From NCBI GenBank assembly GCA_902761275.1, contig CACWJS010000052.1, forward strand, positions 1 to 53,139: a DNA stretch of 53,139 bases, written 5' to 3'. The position numbers were made by a program, and so were the translations under genes. The stretch is from an uncultured bacterium. GTDB lineage: Bacteria > Verrucomicrobiota > Kiritimatiellia > RFP12 > UBA1067. Below are positions 31,301-38,232 of this stretch, piece by piece; positions within the stretch are counted from its first letter, which is position 1, and each line of letters begins with the position of its first letter. The notes beneath the pieces are model-generated. The model searched no databases. It was given only the letters and a program-made list of their open reading frames with translations, and had not been told where the DNA came from.

Positions 31301-31754
31301 TTATACCATACAACGTTTTCCCTGAAGCACTCAAAATGAAGTCTGGAAACAACGTACTCCATACATAAGGTGCCCCATCGAATGAACCTACCGCGTCAAG
31401 TGCCACAAGACTATCCGGCAACATCACATGAGATAGAGAGACGCAATTGTAGAACGCCATATACCCTATGTTGGTCACGCCCTCGGGAATCACCACACTA
31501 GTCAGTCCCGTGCAATCGGAGAAAGCAAAACTTCCGATGCTCGTCACGGACTTGCCCCCAAGCGTAGAAGGTATCGCCACCGCACCTGTCGGTAAAGGCG
31601 AGATTGCGACAGAACCATAGTTGTAAATCTCCGCCGTGTCGTCGTTTATGCGATACGTCCATGTGTAGCCCGAATCCGGATCGGTCCAAGTCTCGGCCCA
31701 CGCGCCAACCGCCACGGCAAACGCCGCAACCATCATCATCAGTTTCTTTGTCAT
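28296..31754 (-). CDS. Large BspA-like leucine-rich surface protein, 1152 aa
   Basis: Signal peptide (MTKKLMMMVAAFAVAVGAWA), then BspA repeats (VAIPSTLGGKSVTSIGSFAF, LTSVVIPEGVTNIGYMAFYNC, LSHVMLPDSL; about residues 55-125). Long beta-rich middle region. Around residues 755-815 an InlB-type repeat is visible (KVTVLPSIVGAGTVTG, GRYFEGETVTLSATAAEGCA, FVKWSDGETAATR), with an earlier, more diverged one near 655-720. The last 300 residues include LKLTYKANDGSFKGSFKVYA and end GYGTATIKKVGSVPVKVE, which looks like a self-contained C-terminal module, possibly for attachment. It is predicted exported; ligand unknown. Its ATG overlaps the DUF1016 stop by 4 bp. Confidence 0.88.
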   Translation of the reverse strand: MTKKLMMMVAAFAVAVGAWAETWTDPDSGYTWTYRINDDTAEIYNYGSVAISPLPTGAVAIPSTLGGKSVTSIGSFAFSDCTGLTSVVIPEGVTNIGYMAFYNCVSLSHVMLPDSLVALDAVGSFDGAPYVWSTLFPDFILSASGKTLYGIKAYDKPYEEVSEEFNRRQEKGTIFIPATVQSIKDYALGHIYGRPVDGNGWSGWGGAWFRFIFTGNKPEMTSKAWLWAWYEWESAPAAVYFTNGSSGWTWGEEWCGVKTYTLNEVPEEYAVQSDLKIGDVYGGGWWADGPLSSQMAYEIWDNGTIGTWGDEMAFVSVTGSGTINPVILYGDTPVEYLGPASVWTDKQLFEKFVPSGVESSKWEDEYHTWYYETSKACYEWAKSIWPENKVVSNRRWIVVPAKEVDGWSGVMNFRVGISGTSEISSAIIVHHDDRPPSNLRIDDFFHGMTVTGVENFEPWDHIECCAIRNPSGTIAYWIDAYAQTHEFVNWAAYEKNGKAFTFAVSLPCSGTLVIAERNNDDVDLADKTVFGVSGGNISKDVVTTLSDNWEDPDYCWTVTNFWKTTYARRIRRIEVSGKTTLTFTRNDLDGADCEFSRMYFFPKSGKSVAIEAGYGTEELADDQTPWGYSSVIFVQGYVTGGGVYKSGETATLKAVSGDGEEFDHWEVRFGNLTLTEAQKTSPTLSFMVTDAMCGTMEDEEQIFISAIWKPKYKVTVLPSIVGAGTVTGTGRYFEGETVTLSATAAEGCAFVKWSDGETAATRQIKVEADDVERVIYACFEAPNGVPMANESGVSATELYEAVDGAVPTAAASVYDGYLVDAKGNVAGSIQVKVGKPKAGLASVKATVVVGVTKSSLKGADNGKAAIAANGPTTMRLVGGESCEVTLGAEGLSGSYGSYQIDGARNFFTSKDKGEQGAANAILEKWIGAVNVAWREEGAARSAIAPYQTLSVTIGKKGKAKVAVTLADGTKATANAQLLVGEEWLCVPVVVTKKMNLAFTLWLPRNDGAALVEGLSGDVVVGKPGALAANAAFRVGKSAALWSQIAGRALTDYLPDGMAVTQSGAKWTLPKAGKVQKAKDGTIDSSKLGENPSALKLTYKANDGSFKGSFKVYADNGGKLKATTVNVAGIVVGGVGYGTATIKKVGSVPVKVE

Positions 31755-32470
31755 TTCATTGTTCCTTTCTTATTCACGTTTTGCCTCGCGACATCGGCAA
31801 TCGTTTCGTCAACGACTGTGCCGAGTTTCGCAACGGCACGTTTCATGGAAGAAAGTTCCTTGGGCGTCTTTTGCGTCAGACGATACTTGGCGACGCCCAT
31901 CGGCTTGTCGGTGACGCTCAAGGCGTACTCGACAACAGTCCTGTTGCCGTCCCTGCAAAGGACAAGCCCGACCGTCGGCGCGTCCCACTCGTTCTTCAAC
32001 TGCCTGTCAACCGCAACCATGTAGAACCCAAGCTTCATCAAATCCGCCACCCAGTTATCTGCAACAACTTGTTGCAGATAACGCTCTCCACCGTTGTCTT
32101 CCACGATTTGCGGCAGAAGAGCATCATTGCCGTTATCTGCAACAACTTGCTGCCGACAACTGTACAGCTGATAAAAGGCGAGAGAATATCTCAAATTTCG
32201 AGCCGACAATCCCACAGGGTTCTTGATTCCAAGGCAGAGATCGCTGCTCAAGTTGTCGAAAAAACCGAGATTTCGCTTTTTGCCCGGATACTTCCCGCTT
32301 ATGTCCTTGCCAAGCGACCAGTAAAACTCAAGCATTGCCGAATTGACGGCGACGGCCGCCTTGATCTGCGTCCTACGATACCTACGCTTGAGATCGGCAA
32401 TCCATTCAAGATACGCCCCATCCGAAACGCCTTCGCCACGTTTCTTCGTCACTTTGCCATTTGCCATCAT
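31751..32470 (-). CDS. DUF1016 (YhcG-like) protein lacking the nuclease core
   Basis: Protein of 239 aa; normal family members are about 340-370 aa with an N-terminal DUF1016 domain and a C-terminal PDDEXK nuclease. Here the N-terminal domain is recognisable (YWSLGKDISGKYP, DLCLGIKNPVGLSARNLRYSLAFYQLY), and the very end of the nuclease is present (LGFYMVAVDRQLKNEWDAPTVGLVLC, VVEYAL...MGVAKYRL). The middle with the catalytic D-ExK strands is absent and replaced by about 40 residues containing QQVVADN twice, encoded by palindromic DNA. The frame is intact, so it may be a nuclease-dead protein or an early pseudogene. ATG at 32470 (or 32467). Confidence 0.8.
   Translation of the reverse strand: MMANGKVTKKRGEGVSDGAYLEWIADLKRRYRRTQIKAAVAVNSAMLEFYWSLGKDISGKYPGKKRNLGFFDNLSSDLCLGIKNPVGLSARNLRYSLAFYQLYSCRQQVVADNGNDALLPQIVEDNGGERYLQQVVADNWVADLMKLGFYMVAVDRQLKNEWDAPTVGLVLCRDGNRTVVEYALSVTDKPMGVAKYRLTQKTPKELSSMKRAVAKLGTVVDETIADVARQNVNKKGTMK
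32054..32082. repeat. Perfect 29-bp palindrome in the DUF1016 gene
   Basis: 14-bp arms (GTTATCTGCAACAA and its complement) around one central base. A second, imperfect copy follows at 32132-32160. Both encode QQVVADN on the minus strand. Confidence 0.9.
32132..32160. repeat. Imperfect copy of the 29-bp palindrome
   Basis: Left arm identical to that at 32054-32067; right arm differs at three positions. Confidence 0.8.
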
Positions 32471-32496
32471 TCCCCGCCGCCTTTCATTTACCGCAT

Positions 32497-32505
32497 ATTA
32501 TACCA
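32497..32505 (-). promoter_or_regulatory. Extended -10 box (TGGTATAAT) for DUF1016-BspA-like
   Basis: Perfect box, 26 nt before the DUF1016 ATG. It overlaps the end of the BspA-like relic. Confidence 0.7.
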
Positions 32506-32629
32506 TATCCTCAGCCGTGTCACCGTTGATGCGGTACGTCCACGTTTAGCCGCCGACCGTTTCGGTCGCGGCCCACGCGCCAAGCGCAGCGGCGGCCGCC
32601 ACGACAAATAGCACTGTCGGTTTTTTCAC
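32500..32629 (-). pseudogene. N-terminal relic of a second BspA-like gene
   Basis: From a GTG at 32629 the minus strand reads a signal peptide (KKPTVLFVVAAAAALGAWAA) and, after an in-frame TAA near 32546, TWTYRINGDTAED. This matches the first 42 residues of the 1152-aa protein (GAWAETW...TWTYRINDDTAEI). Homology ends at the promoter box. It is therefore the broken 5' end of a paralogue, left upstream of the DUF1016 gene. Confidence 0.85.
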
Positions 32630-32833
32630 TTTGCCCCTGTTCAAATCCCTCTTGTCACTTTACATACAGGTAATTTAACGCCCGGTATCGCGGCAGTTTT
32701 GCCCACCCCTCAATCTAACATCAAAGTTGTAGCAAAAGCCCATGCAAACGACAAGCGCGGGATTTTGGATTAGTGCGCGGGAACACGCCCCCTCCGCGTA
32801 CGCGCCACCGCTACATATCAAACGGTGCGGCGA
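32630..32833. other. Intergenic stretch without a gene
   Basis: About 200 bp between the relic and the M48 lipoprotein gene. Nothing gene-like was seen. It holds a 25-bp repeat (32780-32804) that recurs with one mismatch at 39141-39165. Confidence 0.6.
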
Positions 32834-33640
32834 TCACGAGGTTGGACGGCCGTTGGACATGGCGACGCCCAGCCCCCGCTTCTTCGCACACTGCTGGTAC
32901 AGCGCCTTGGCCTCGTCCATGTGCTCGGTGAGGTTCTTGACGCGCGTCTCGTCGCACGGATGCGTCGACGCGAGCTCGCCGAGCTTCGACGAGTTTCCCG
33001 TTCCGAAGCGCTTCCAGAAGGTGACGGAAGCCTCTGGGTCGTATCCCGCCTTCGCCATGAGGTAGAGCCCTATGAGGTCGGCCTCGCTCTCGTGACTGCG
33101 ACTGTATGGAAGCAGTATTCCGTACTGCGTGCCTATTCCGTATATCTGCTGCGCCTGGTCGCCGCATCCGACGAGCGACAGGCCGAGCGTTCCGATTGCC
33201 TGCAGCTGCGACCAGCTCATGCGCTCGCCGCCATGCCGCGCGATTGCGTGGCCCACCTCGTGCGCGACGACACAGGCGAGCTCCGCCTCGTTGGCGAACT
33301 TCGTCATGATGCCGGTGTAGACGGCGACCTTTCCGCCGGGGAGACAGAACGCGTTCACCTCGTCGCTCTGCAGAACCGTGAACTCCCATTCAAAGCCCGT
33401 GTCGCCCGCGGCATCCTTGACCGCCGCGCCGACCCTAGCGAGGAGCGCCTGCTGCGACGCATCGGCCGACGGCTTCGTCTGCGCCTTGTATTCGCCGTAC
33501 GCCGTGGCCCCCATCTCCCGCTCGCTCGCGTCCGACGAGAGCATTAGCTGCGTGCGCCCGGTAATCGGAACGGTGCGGCAGCCCGTCGCAGCGACCGCAA
33601 ACACGGCCGCAGCCGCAAGTACTGCTATGTCCGTCCTCAT
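32834..33640 (-). CDS. M48-family metalloprotease lipoprotein (LoiP/YggG-like)
   Basis: Protein of 268 aa with a lipoprotein signal (VAATGC, Cys21). Motifs are HEVGHAIARHGGE (zinc HExxH) and HESEADLIGLYLMAKAGYDP with the third ligand. It resembles LoiP/YggG-type periplasmic peptidases, which degrade damaged envelope proteins. The ATG at 33640 lies 4 bp after the proS stop; a longer upstream start would overlap proS. Second gene after proS, an unusual pairing. Confidence 0.9.
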   Translation of the reverse strand: MRTDIAVLAAAAVFAVAATGCRTVPITGRTQLMLSSDASEREMGATAYGEYKAQTKPSADASQQALLARVGAAVKDAAGDTGFEWEFTVLQSDEVNAFCLPGGKVAVYTGIMTKFANEAELACVVAHEVGHAIARHGGERMSWSQLQAIGTLGLSLVGCGDQAQQIYGIGTQYGILLPYSRSHESEADLIGLYLMAKAGYDPEASVTFWKRFGTGNSSKLGELASTHPCDETRVKNLTEHMDEAKALYQQCAKKRGLGVAMSNGRPTS

Positions 33641-33644
33641 GATA

Positions 33645-35366
33645 CTATTCTCTTTCAAGCGCGGCCTTGATCGCATCGACCGCGGCGTCGGGAGCGACGA
33701 CCTGCATCTTCGACTTGTCGTCGCAGCGACGCTTGATCTCTACGCCGCCGTTGGCAAGCCCCTTGGCGCCGACGACGACGCGGACAGGGAAGCCGATCAG
33801 ATCGGCGTCCTTGAACTTGACGCCGGGACGCTCAGCGCGGTCGTCGACGATTACGTCGATTCCAGCCGCCTCGAGCGCAGATTCGAGATCGTCCGCGATC
33901 TTCGTCACGTCTGGCTTGTCGGGATCGAGGTTTTCGACGATGACCTGGTACGGCGCGACAGACGCGGGCCAGATTATGCCGTCCTTGTCGTGGCACTGCT
34001 CGATGACCGCCTGCAGCGTGCGGCTCACGCCGACGCCATAGCAGCCCATGATCATCACGTGGTCCTCGAGCTTGTCGTTCTTGTATACGGCGTTGAACGC
34101 GGCGGAGTACTTCGTGCCTAGCTTGAAGACCTGCCCGACCTCGATGCCGCGCTTGATCGCCATGGGCTTGCCGCACTTCGCGCAGATGTCGCCGTCCTTC
34201 ACGATCACGAGATCGGCGTAGTCCGCGTCCGCGATCTTCGCGTCGCGCGCGAGGTCAACGTTCTTGAGGTGGAAGTCGTCCTTGTTTGCGCCGACGATGC
34301 GACCTTTCGCGCCCTTGAGCGCGATGTCCGCGACGATCTTGAGCGACGCGTCTGCGGGAGCGACGGGGCCGACGAAACCGGCGTTCGCGCCGGTCGCCTT
34401 GAGAACTGTGCCGAAATCGGCGAGCGCGACGGACTTCGCGCCGAGGAAGCGCTTTAGCTTCACCTCGTTCACATCGCGATCGCCCTGAACGCACACCATG
34501 ACCGGCTTGCCGTCGGCAACATACACGAGAGACTTGACGAAACGGTCGGCGGGAAGAGAGAGGAAAGAGGCGACCTCTTCGATCGTCTTCGCGTTGGGCG
34601 TCGCGACCTCTTCATACGCGGGGCAGTCGGCGTCGGCACACGGCGCGGCGCGGCGTTCCGCCTTCTCGAGATTTGCCGCGTAGCCGCAGCCGTCGCAGAA
34701 CGCGATGCCATCTTCGCCAGCGTCGGCAAGAACGTGGAACTCGTGCGTCATCGAATCGCCCATGTCGCCGCCGTCGGCCTGCACAGGAACGGCCTTGAGC
34801 CCGCAGCGCGCGTAGATGCGCTCGTAGGCGTGGTACATGTTCCAGTAGCTCTTGTCCGCGCCCTCGGCGTCCGTGTCGAAGGAGTAGGCGTCCTTCATGA
34901 GAAATTCCTTAGAGCGCATGAGCCCGAACCTCGGGCGCGTCTCGTCGCGGAACTTCCACTGGATCTGGTAGATCGTGACAGGAAGCTGGCGATAGGAGCT
35001 GATGAGCGACTTCGCGAGGTCGGTGAACACCTCCTCTGCCGTCGGCCCGAGCGCGAACTCGTGTTCGCCGCGGTCGCGGAGCTTGAACATGTTCGGGCCC
35101 ATCGTGTCCCAGCGGCCAGTGGTGCGCCAGAGCTCAGCCGGCTGCAGGATAGGCGAGACGATTTCAAGGGCGCCCGCGCGATCCATTTCCTCGCGGACGA
35201 TCTCCATGATCTTCTTGAGCGAGCGCATTCCGAGCGGCAGGTACGCGTAAAGTCCGCCGGCGACCTTGCGCGCGAGGCCAGCGCGCATCAGTAGGCGATG
35301 AGAGTCGATTTCGGCGTCACCGGGATTCTCCCGGAGCGTCTGTATGAGAGATTTCGTCCATTTCAT
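33645..35366 (-). CDS. proS: Prolyl-tRNA synthetase (bacterial type with editing domain)
   Basis: Charges tRNA-Pro. The 573-aa protein has class II motif 1 (ALEIVSPILQPAELW), motif 2 (KFRDETRPRFGLMRSKEFLMKDAYSF), the INS editing domain between motifs 2 and 3 (about residues 220-400, with ADRFVKSLVYVADGKPVMVC), motif 3 GCYGVGVSRTLQAVIEQ and the anticodon-binding C-terminal domain. The ATG at 35366 begins MKWTKSLIQTLRENP, the standard family start; it lies 9 nt after the -10 box with no ribosome site, so the message is predicted to have almost no leader. Confidence 0.96.
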   Translation of the reverse strand: MKWTKSLIQTLRENPGDAEIDSHRLLMRAGLARKVAGGLYAYLPLGMRSLKKIMEIVREEMDRAGALEIVSPILQPAELWRTTGRWDTMGPNMFKLRDRGEHEFALGPTAEEVFTDLAKSLISSYRQLPVTIYQIQWKFRDETRPRFGLMRSKEFLMKDAYSFDTDAEGADKSYWNMYHAYERIYARCGLKAVPVQADGGDMGDSMTHEFHVLADAGEDGIAFCDGCGYAANLEKAERRAAPCADADCPAYEEVATPNAKTIEEVASFLSLPADRFVKSLVYVADGKPVMVCVQGDRDVNEVKLKRFLGAKSVALADFGTVLKATGANAGFVGPVAPADASLKIVADIALKGAKGRIVGANKDDFHLKNVDLARDAKIADADYADLVIVKDGDICAKCGKPMAIKRGIEVGQVFKLGTKYSAAFNAVYKNDKLEDHVMIMGCYGVGVSRTLQAVIEQCHDKDGIIWPASVAPYQVIVENLDPDKPDVTKIADDLESALEAAGIDVIVDDRAERPGVKFKDADLIGFPVRVVVGAKGLANGGVEIKRRCDDKSKMQVVAPDAAVDAIKAALERE

Positions 35367-35375
35367 GATTGAGAT

Positions 35376-35384
35376 ATTATACCA
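35376..35384 (-). promoter_or_regulatory. Extended -10 box (TGGTATAAT) of proS
   Basis: Perfect box 9 nt before the proS ATG. It lies back to back with the tcdA box, 19 bp apart. Confidence 0.75.
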
Positions 35385-35403
35385 AATCCGCGCGCGTGGA
35401 ATT

Positions 35404-35412
35404 TGGTATACT
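35404..35412 (+). promoter_or_regulatory. Extended -10 box (TGGTATACT) of tcdA
   Basis: 9 nt before the tcdA ATG on the plus strand; the only plus-strand promoter box tied to a gene in the window. Two polymerases could not occupy this and the proS box together. Confidence 0.7.
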
Positions 35413-35421
35413 TTACCGCGA

Positions 35422-36237
35422 ATGAAACATCCAGCCATATTCAGACGGACGGAGCTTATGCTCGGAACCGAGGCCCTCGACGCGCTCGCGCGCACGAAGG
35501 TCGCAGTCTTCGGCCTCGGCGGCGTCGGGAGCTGGTGCGCCGAGTCGCTCGTCAGGTCAGGCATCGGGAAACTGCTCCTCGTGGACTCCGACCGCGTCTG
35601 CATCACGAACGTGAACCGGCAGCTGATGGCCACGACGAAGACCGCGGGGCAGGTCAAGGCGGATGTCCTCGCAAAGCGTCTGAAGGAGATCAACCCCCTC
35701 GTCGAGCTCGATGTGCGGCAGCAGATATACTCGCCCGATACGGCCGGGGAATTCGCGCTGGACGAATACGACTACGTAATAGACGCGATAGACTCCCTCG
35801 ACTGCAAGGCGGCGCTCATACGCCACGCGCTCTCGATTCCGACGGTGACGCTCTTCGCCTCGATGGGCGCGGCGCTGAAGATGGATCCCTTCCAAATCCG
35901 CGCAACTGAGTTCCGCAAGGTCGAAGGCGACGGTCTCGCACGAGCGCTGCGCACCAAGTTCAAGAAGACCGGCGGCATGCCGACGCGAAAGTTCAAATGC
36001 GTGTGGAGCCCAGAGCGCCGAGAGAACCTGGGGCCGGCAGGCGCGGGGTGCGGCCTCGGCGAGTGCGTATGCCCGAAGGACCCGGGCGTCGGCGAGAGTT
36101 CGCTCGCAACGCACGAATGGTGCTCGTCAAAGGCGCGCATAAACGGCACGATCGCGCACACGACGGCGATCTTCGGCTTCGCGCTCGCAGGACTCGTCGT
36201 CCAAGACGTCGAGCGCAGGGTTAGAGAATTTTCTTAA
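35422..36237 (+). CDS. tcdA: tRNA threonylcarbamoyladenosine dehydratase (TcdA/CsdL), ThiF family
   Basis: E1-like enzyme of 271 aa that activates and cyclises t6A to ct6A in tRNAs. Nucleotide-binding GLGGVGSWCAE (residues 31-41), VDSDRVCITNVNRQ, and the VTLFASMGAA strand are visible, followed by the C-terminal block RRENLG and GTIAHTTAIFGFALAG. The ATG at 35422 (MKHPAIFRRTEL) is the family start. The gene is divergent from proS and its 3' end overlaps the fumarase beta gene tail to tail by 17 bp. Confidence 0.93.
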   Translation: MKHPAIFRRTELMLGTEALDALARTKVAVFGLGGVGSWCAESLVRSGIGKLLLVDSDRVCITNVNRQLMATTKTAGQVKADVLAKRLKEINPLVELDVRQQIYSPDTAGEFALDEYDYVIDAIDSLDCKAALIRHALSIPTVTLFASMGAALKMDPFQIRATEFRKVEGDGLARALRTKFKKTGGMPTRKFKCVWSPERRENLGPAGAGCGLGECVCPKDPGVGESSLATHEWCSSKARINGTIAHTTAIFGFALAGLVVQDVERRVREFS

Positions 36238-36787
36238 GTTGCTTATCTGCTGCAGAAGCAACCTTGTCGAAAAGCGAATTTCCGTGCGCGTCCATCGCGA
36301 CTACGCCGCGAAAGCCCTCCACCTCGAAATGCCAGCACGCCTCGGCGGCGCCAAACTTATCGAGAAGGTCAACGCCAGCGACCTTTTTCACCGAAGCGGC
36401 GTAAAGCGCACCCGCGCCGCCAACTGCCTGCACGTAGACGCAACCGCACTTCTTCATCGCAGCGAGAGTCGCGTCGTCCATTCCACCCTTTCCGATGATG
36501 ATGCGGACGCCAGACGACTTGATGAAAGCGGGCTCGTATGGATTTTCCCTGACACTCGTCGTCGGGCCTGCGGAAACAACCGCCCAGCCGTCCTCGCGCT
36601 TGACGCAAACCGGCCCGCAGTGGTAGAGCGCACCGTCGTGGAAATCGACGGGTATCTTCCCGCCGTCCGCGAAGAACTTGTGGAACTTGTCGCGCCCAGT
36701 GTGGACGATGCCGGAGATGCTAACTGAATCGCCCGCCTTGAGCGCGCGAATCTTCTTCTCGTCAAATGGATATCTCAGCTCTTTCAT
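36221..36787 (-). CDS. Class I fumarate hydratase / tartrate dehydratase beta subunit
   Basis: C-terminal domain (beta subunit) of the Fe-S fumarase/tartrate dehydratase family, 188 aa. Blocks: LKAGDSVSISGIVHTGRD, GALYHCGPV, AGPTTSVREN, GKGGMDD and AVGGAGALYA. It needs the alpha subunit, which carries the 4Fe-4S cluster and normally lies next door; it is not in this window. Specificity for fumarate against tartrate cannot be told. No clear -10 box precedes it; the spacer contains a GGGGCCTGTCCCC palindrome. Confidence 0.9.
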   Translation of the reverse strand: MKELRYPFDEKKIRALKAGDSVSISGIVHTGRDKFHKFFADGGKIPVDFHDGALYHCGPVCVKREDGWAVVSAGPTTSVRENPYEPAFIKSSGVRIIIGKGGMDDATLAAMKKCGCVYVQAVGGAGALYAASVKKVAGVDLLDKFGAAEACWHFEVEGFRGVVAMDAHGNSLFDKVASAADKQLKKIL

Positions 36788-36810
36788 AACCCAGTATTTT
36801 CAATGGTTCC

Positions 36811-36827
36811 GCGGGGCCTGTCCCCGC
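36811..36827. repeat. REP-like palindrome GCGGGGCCTGTCCCCGC
   Basis: Reverse orientation copy of the GGGGACAGGCCCC family found around RAYT 2, here between the esterase and fumarase-beta genes. Confidence 0.7.
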
Positions 36828-36836
36828 CCATTCTCG

Positions 36837-37955
36837 TTATTTAAGATATTTCCTAATGTTCTCGAAAAGCCAAGGAATCGTCTTCGGCTTGCGAGAGAGT
36901 ATCTGGCAGTGCGGCGCCTGCTCAATCCGAGCGGCATACGGAACCTTCGCAGCAGCAAGGCGGTTCGTGAGCGACTCATAATTCTGAACCGCGACGATTC
37001 CGTCTGTGCCCACCGACTTGGGCGGCGCCACCCCGGAATCCATCATCTTCCAGAGGTCCGAGTAGGGACGCTTCTTCCCTGCGACATAAGTAAACTTTTT
37101 CGTTGTAGGAACGGCTCCAGTGCTCCCATAGAGACAGATCGTCGGCGGGCAATTCTCCGAAACGAGGTTGACGGGCGAGTAGCGAGCGATCTCCTTGACG
37201 AGTTTCGTAAAGTCGCCATAGTTATACCCAAGACCAGAAAGGACGCCAAAGTTCGCCGCCCAGGTCGGGAAGGCGCCTTTGTTTGCGTCCATCCCAGCCA
37301 CTCCAAACTCTGGGCTGGAGATGTCGCTTGGGCCACAGTCGCTGAATACACAGGCGACCGGCACTGTGTGCTTGAGGTCGAGTCTGAGTACGGACGGGTT
37401 AGCGCCGTCGTAGGCATAGAGAAGCGAAAGATGTCCGCCCGCCGAGCTACCGCCGATTGCGAACTTCGAAATCTTGATTCCCGCCGCCTCGGCGATCTGC
37501 AGAAGGTGCGACACCATCGCGTCGATATCCCTCAGCATATCCGCGAAACCGTGCACCCCGCCATAGTCGCAGTTGCACAAGGCGTAGTTCATCGACGCCA
37601 CGACGAATCCGTTCTTCGCCATCTCGGCAAAAAGCGGCATTGGCCAGTTCTTGTTTCCGCTGATCCATGCTCCGCCGTGGACATAAAGGAAGAACGGCGC
37701 ATCCTCAGGAATCTTGCCTATTTTCGCTGGCAGATAGAGGTCGTATGTCTGTGCAACGTCCGGATGTGCCGCGCCCTTGCCCGGCTGTCGCGGACCATAG
37801 GCAATGTCTTTGCATACGAAGGAATTCCCTCCCTGAGGCATCTTCACCGGCTTGAGCGTCAACTGTTGCTCAGCGGCAGCCGACAGCGCAAAGCAGGCAA
37901 GACACGCAAGACAACACGTCATCTTCAATAATAAACTCTCGCGCCACTTCCTCAT
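36837..37955 (-). CDS. Secreted esterase/lipase of the alpha/beta hydrolase-3 (BD-FAE-like) group
   Basis: Protein of 372 aa with a signal peptide (about residues 8-28, ending SAAAEQQ). Oxyanion HGGAW, nucleophile elbow GGSSAGGH, and a late QAPHC histidine are typical of carboxylesterases related to bifunctional feruloyl/acetyl esterases acting on plant polysaccharides. The ATG at 37955 is 7 nt from a TGATATAAT box and lacks a ribosome site, predicting a leaderless message. Stop at 36837, ahead of the REP-like palindrome. Confidence 0.88.
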   Translation of the reverse strand: MRKWRESLLLKMTCCLACLACFALSAAAEQQLTLKPVKMPQGGNSFVCKDIAYGPRQPGKGAAHPDVAQTYDLYLPAKIGKIPEDAPFFLYVHGGAWISGNKNWPMPLFAEMAKNGFVVASMNYALCNCDYGGVHGFADMLRDIDAMVSHLLQIAEAAGIKISKFAIGGSSAGGHLSLLYAYDGANPSVLRLDLKHTVPVACVFSDCGPSDISSPEFGVAGMDANKGAFPTWAANFGVLSGLGYNYGDFTKLVKEIARYSPVNLVSENCPPTICLYGSTGAVPTTKKFTYVAGKKRPYSDLWKMMDSGVAPPKSVGTDGIVAVQNYESLTNRLAAAKVPYAARIEQAPHCQILSRKPKTIPWLFENIRKYLK

Positions 37956-37962
37956 GCGTCGT

Positions 37963-37971
37963 ATTATATCA
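37963..37971 (-). promoter_or_regulatory. Extended -10 box (TGATATAAT), leaderless arrangement
   Basis: 7 nt (ACGACGC) separate it from the esterase ATG at 37955. Confidence 0.7.
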
Positions 37972-38018
37972 CAAATCCCAAGACCATGCCCGCAGACTCC
38001 ATCGGGGACAGCAACTGT

Positions 38019-38231
38019 TCACAATCCAGTGCGACAATAGGCAAAATAGACGATAAGACATATTAAGATATAGCCGGAAATCAGAATGCCGAGAATTCTG
38101 ACCAACCAACATACCCACTTTCTCTTAATCCGAAACGACCGCTTGACCATCCATACACCCAAGGAGAACAACCCGATGACAATGGCCATCGAGACAACGA
38201 CATAGGCGATCTCCAACCAAGGAGGCGGCAT
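38019..38231 (-). CDS. Small membrane protein, 70 aa
   Basis: Two strong membrane segments (about residues 7-27 and 41-63) separated by a basic RSFRIKRKW loop. Function unknown. The ATG at 38231 follows the stop of the LA_2272-like gene by one base, and the two are probably co-transcribed. It resembles the 68-aa protein at 5229-5435 only in general character. Confidence 0.65.
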   Translation of the reverse strand: MPPPWLEIAYVVVSMAIVIGLFSLGVWMVKRSFRIKRKWVCWLVRILGILISGYILICLIVYFAYCRTGL

Positions 38232-38232
38232 G

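Noticed and set aside
32546-32629. Functional small secreted peptide from the BspA-like relic
   Set aside because: The frame has a stop after 27 codons and matches only the signal region of the paralogue; there is no ribosome site at the GTG.
35367-35693. Longer N-terminus for ProS
   Set aside because: It would run through the promoter and antisense to tcdA; ProS proteins start at MKWTKSL-like sequence.
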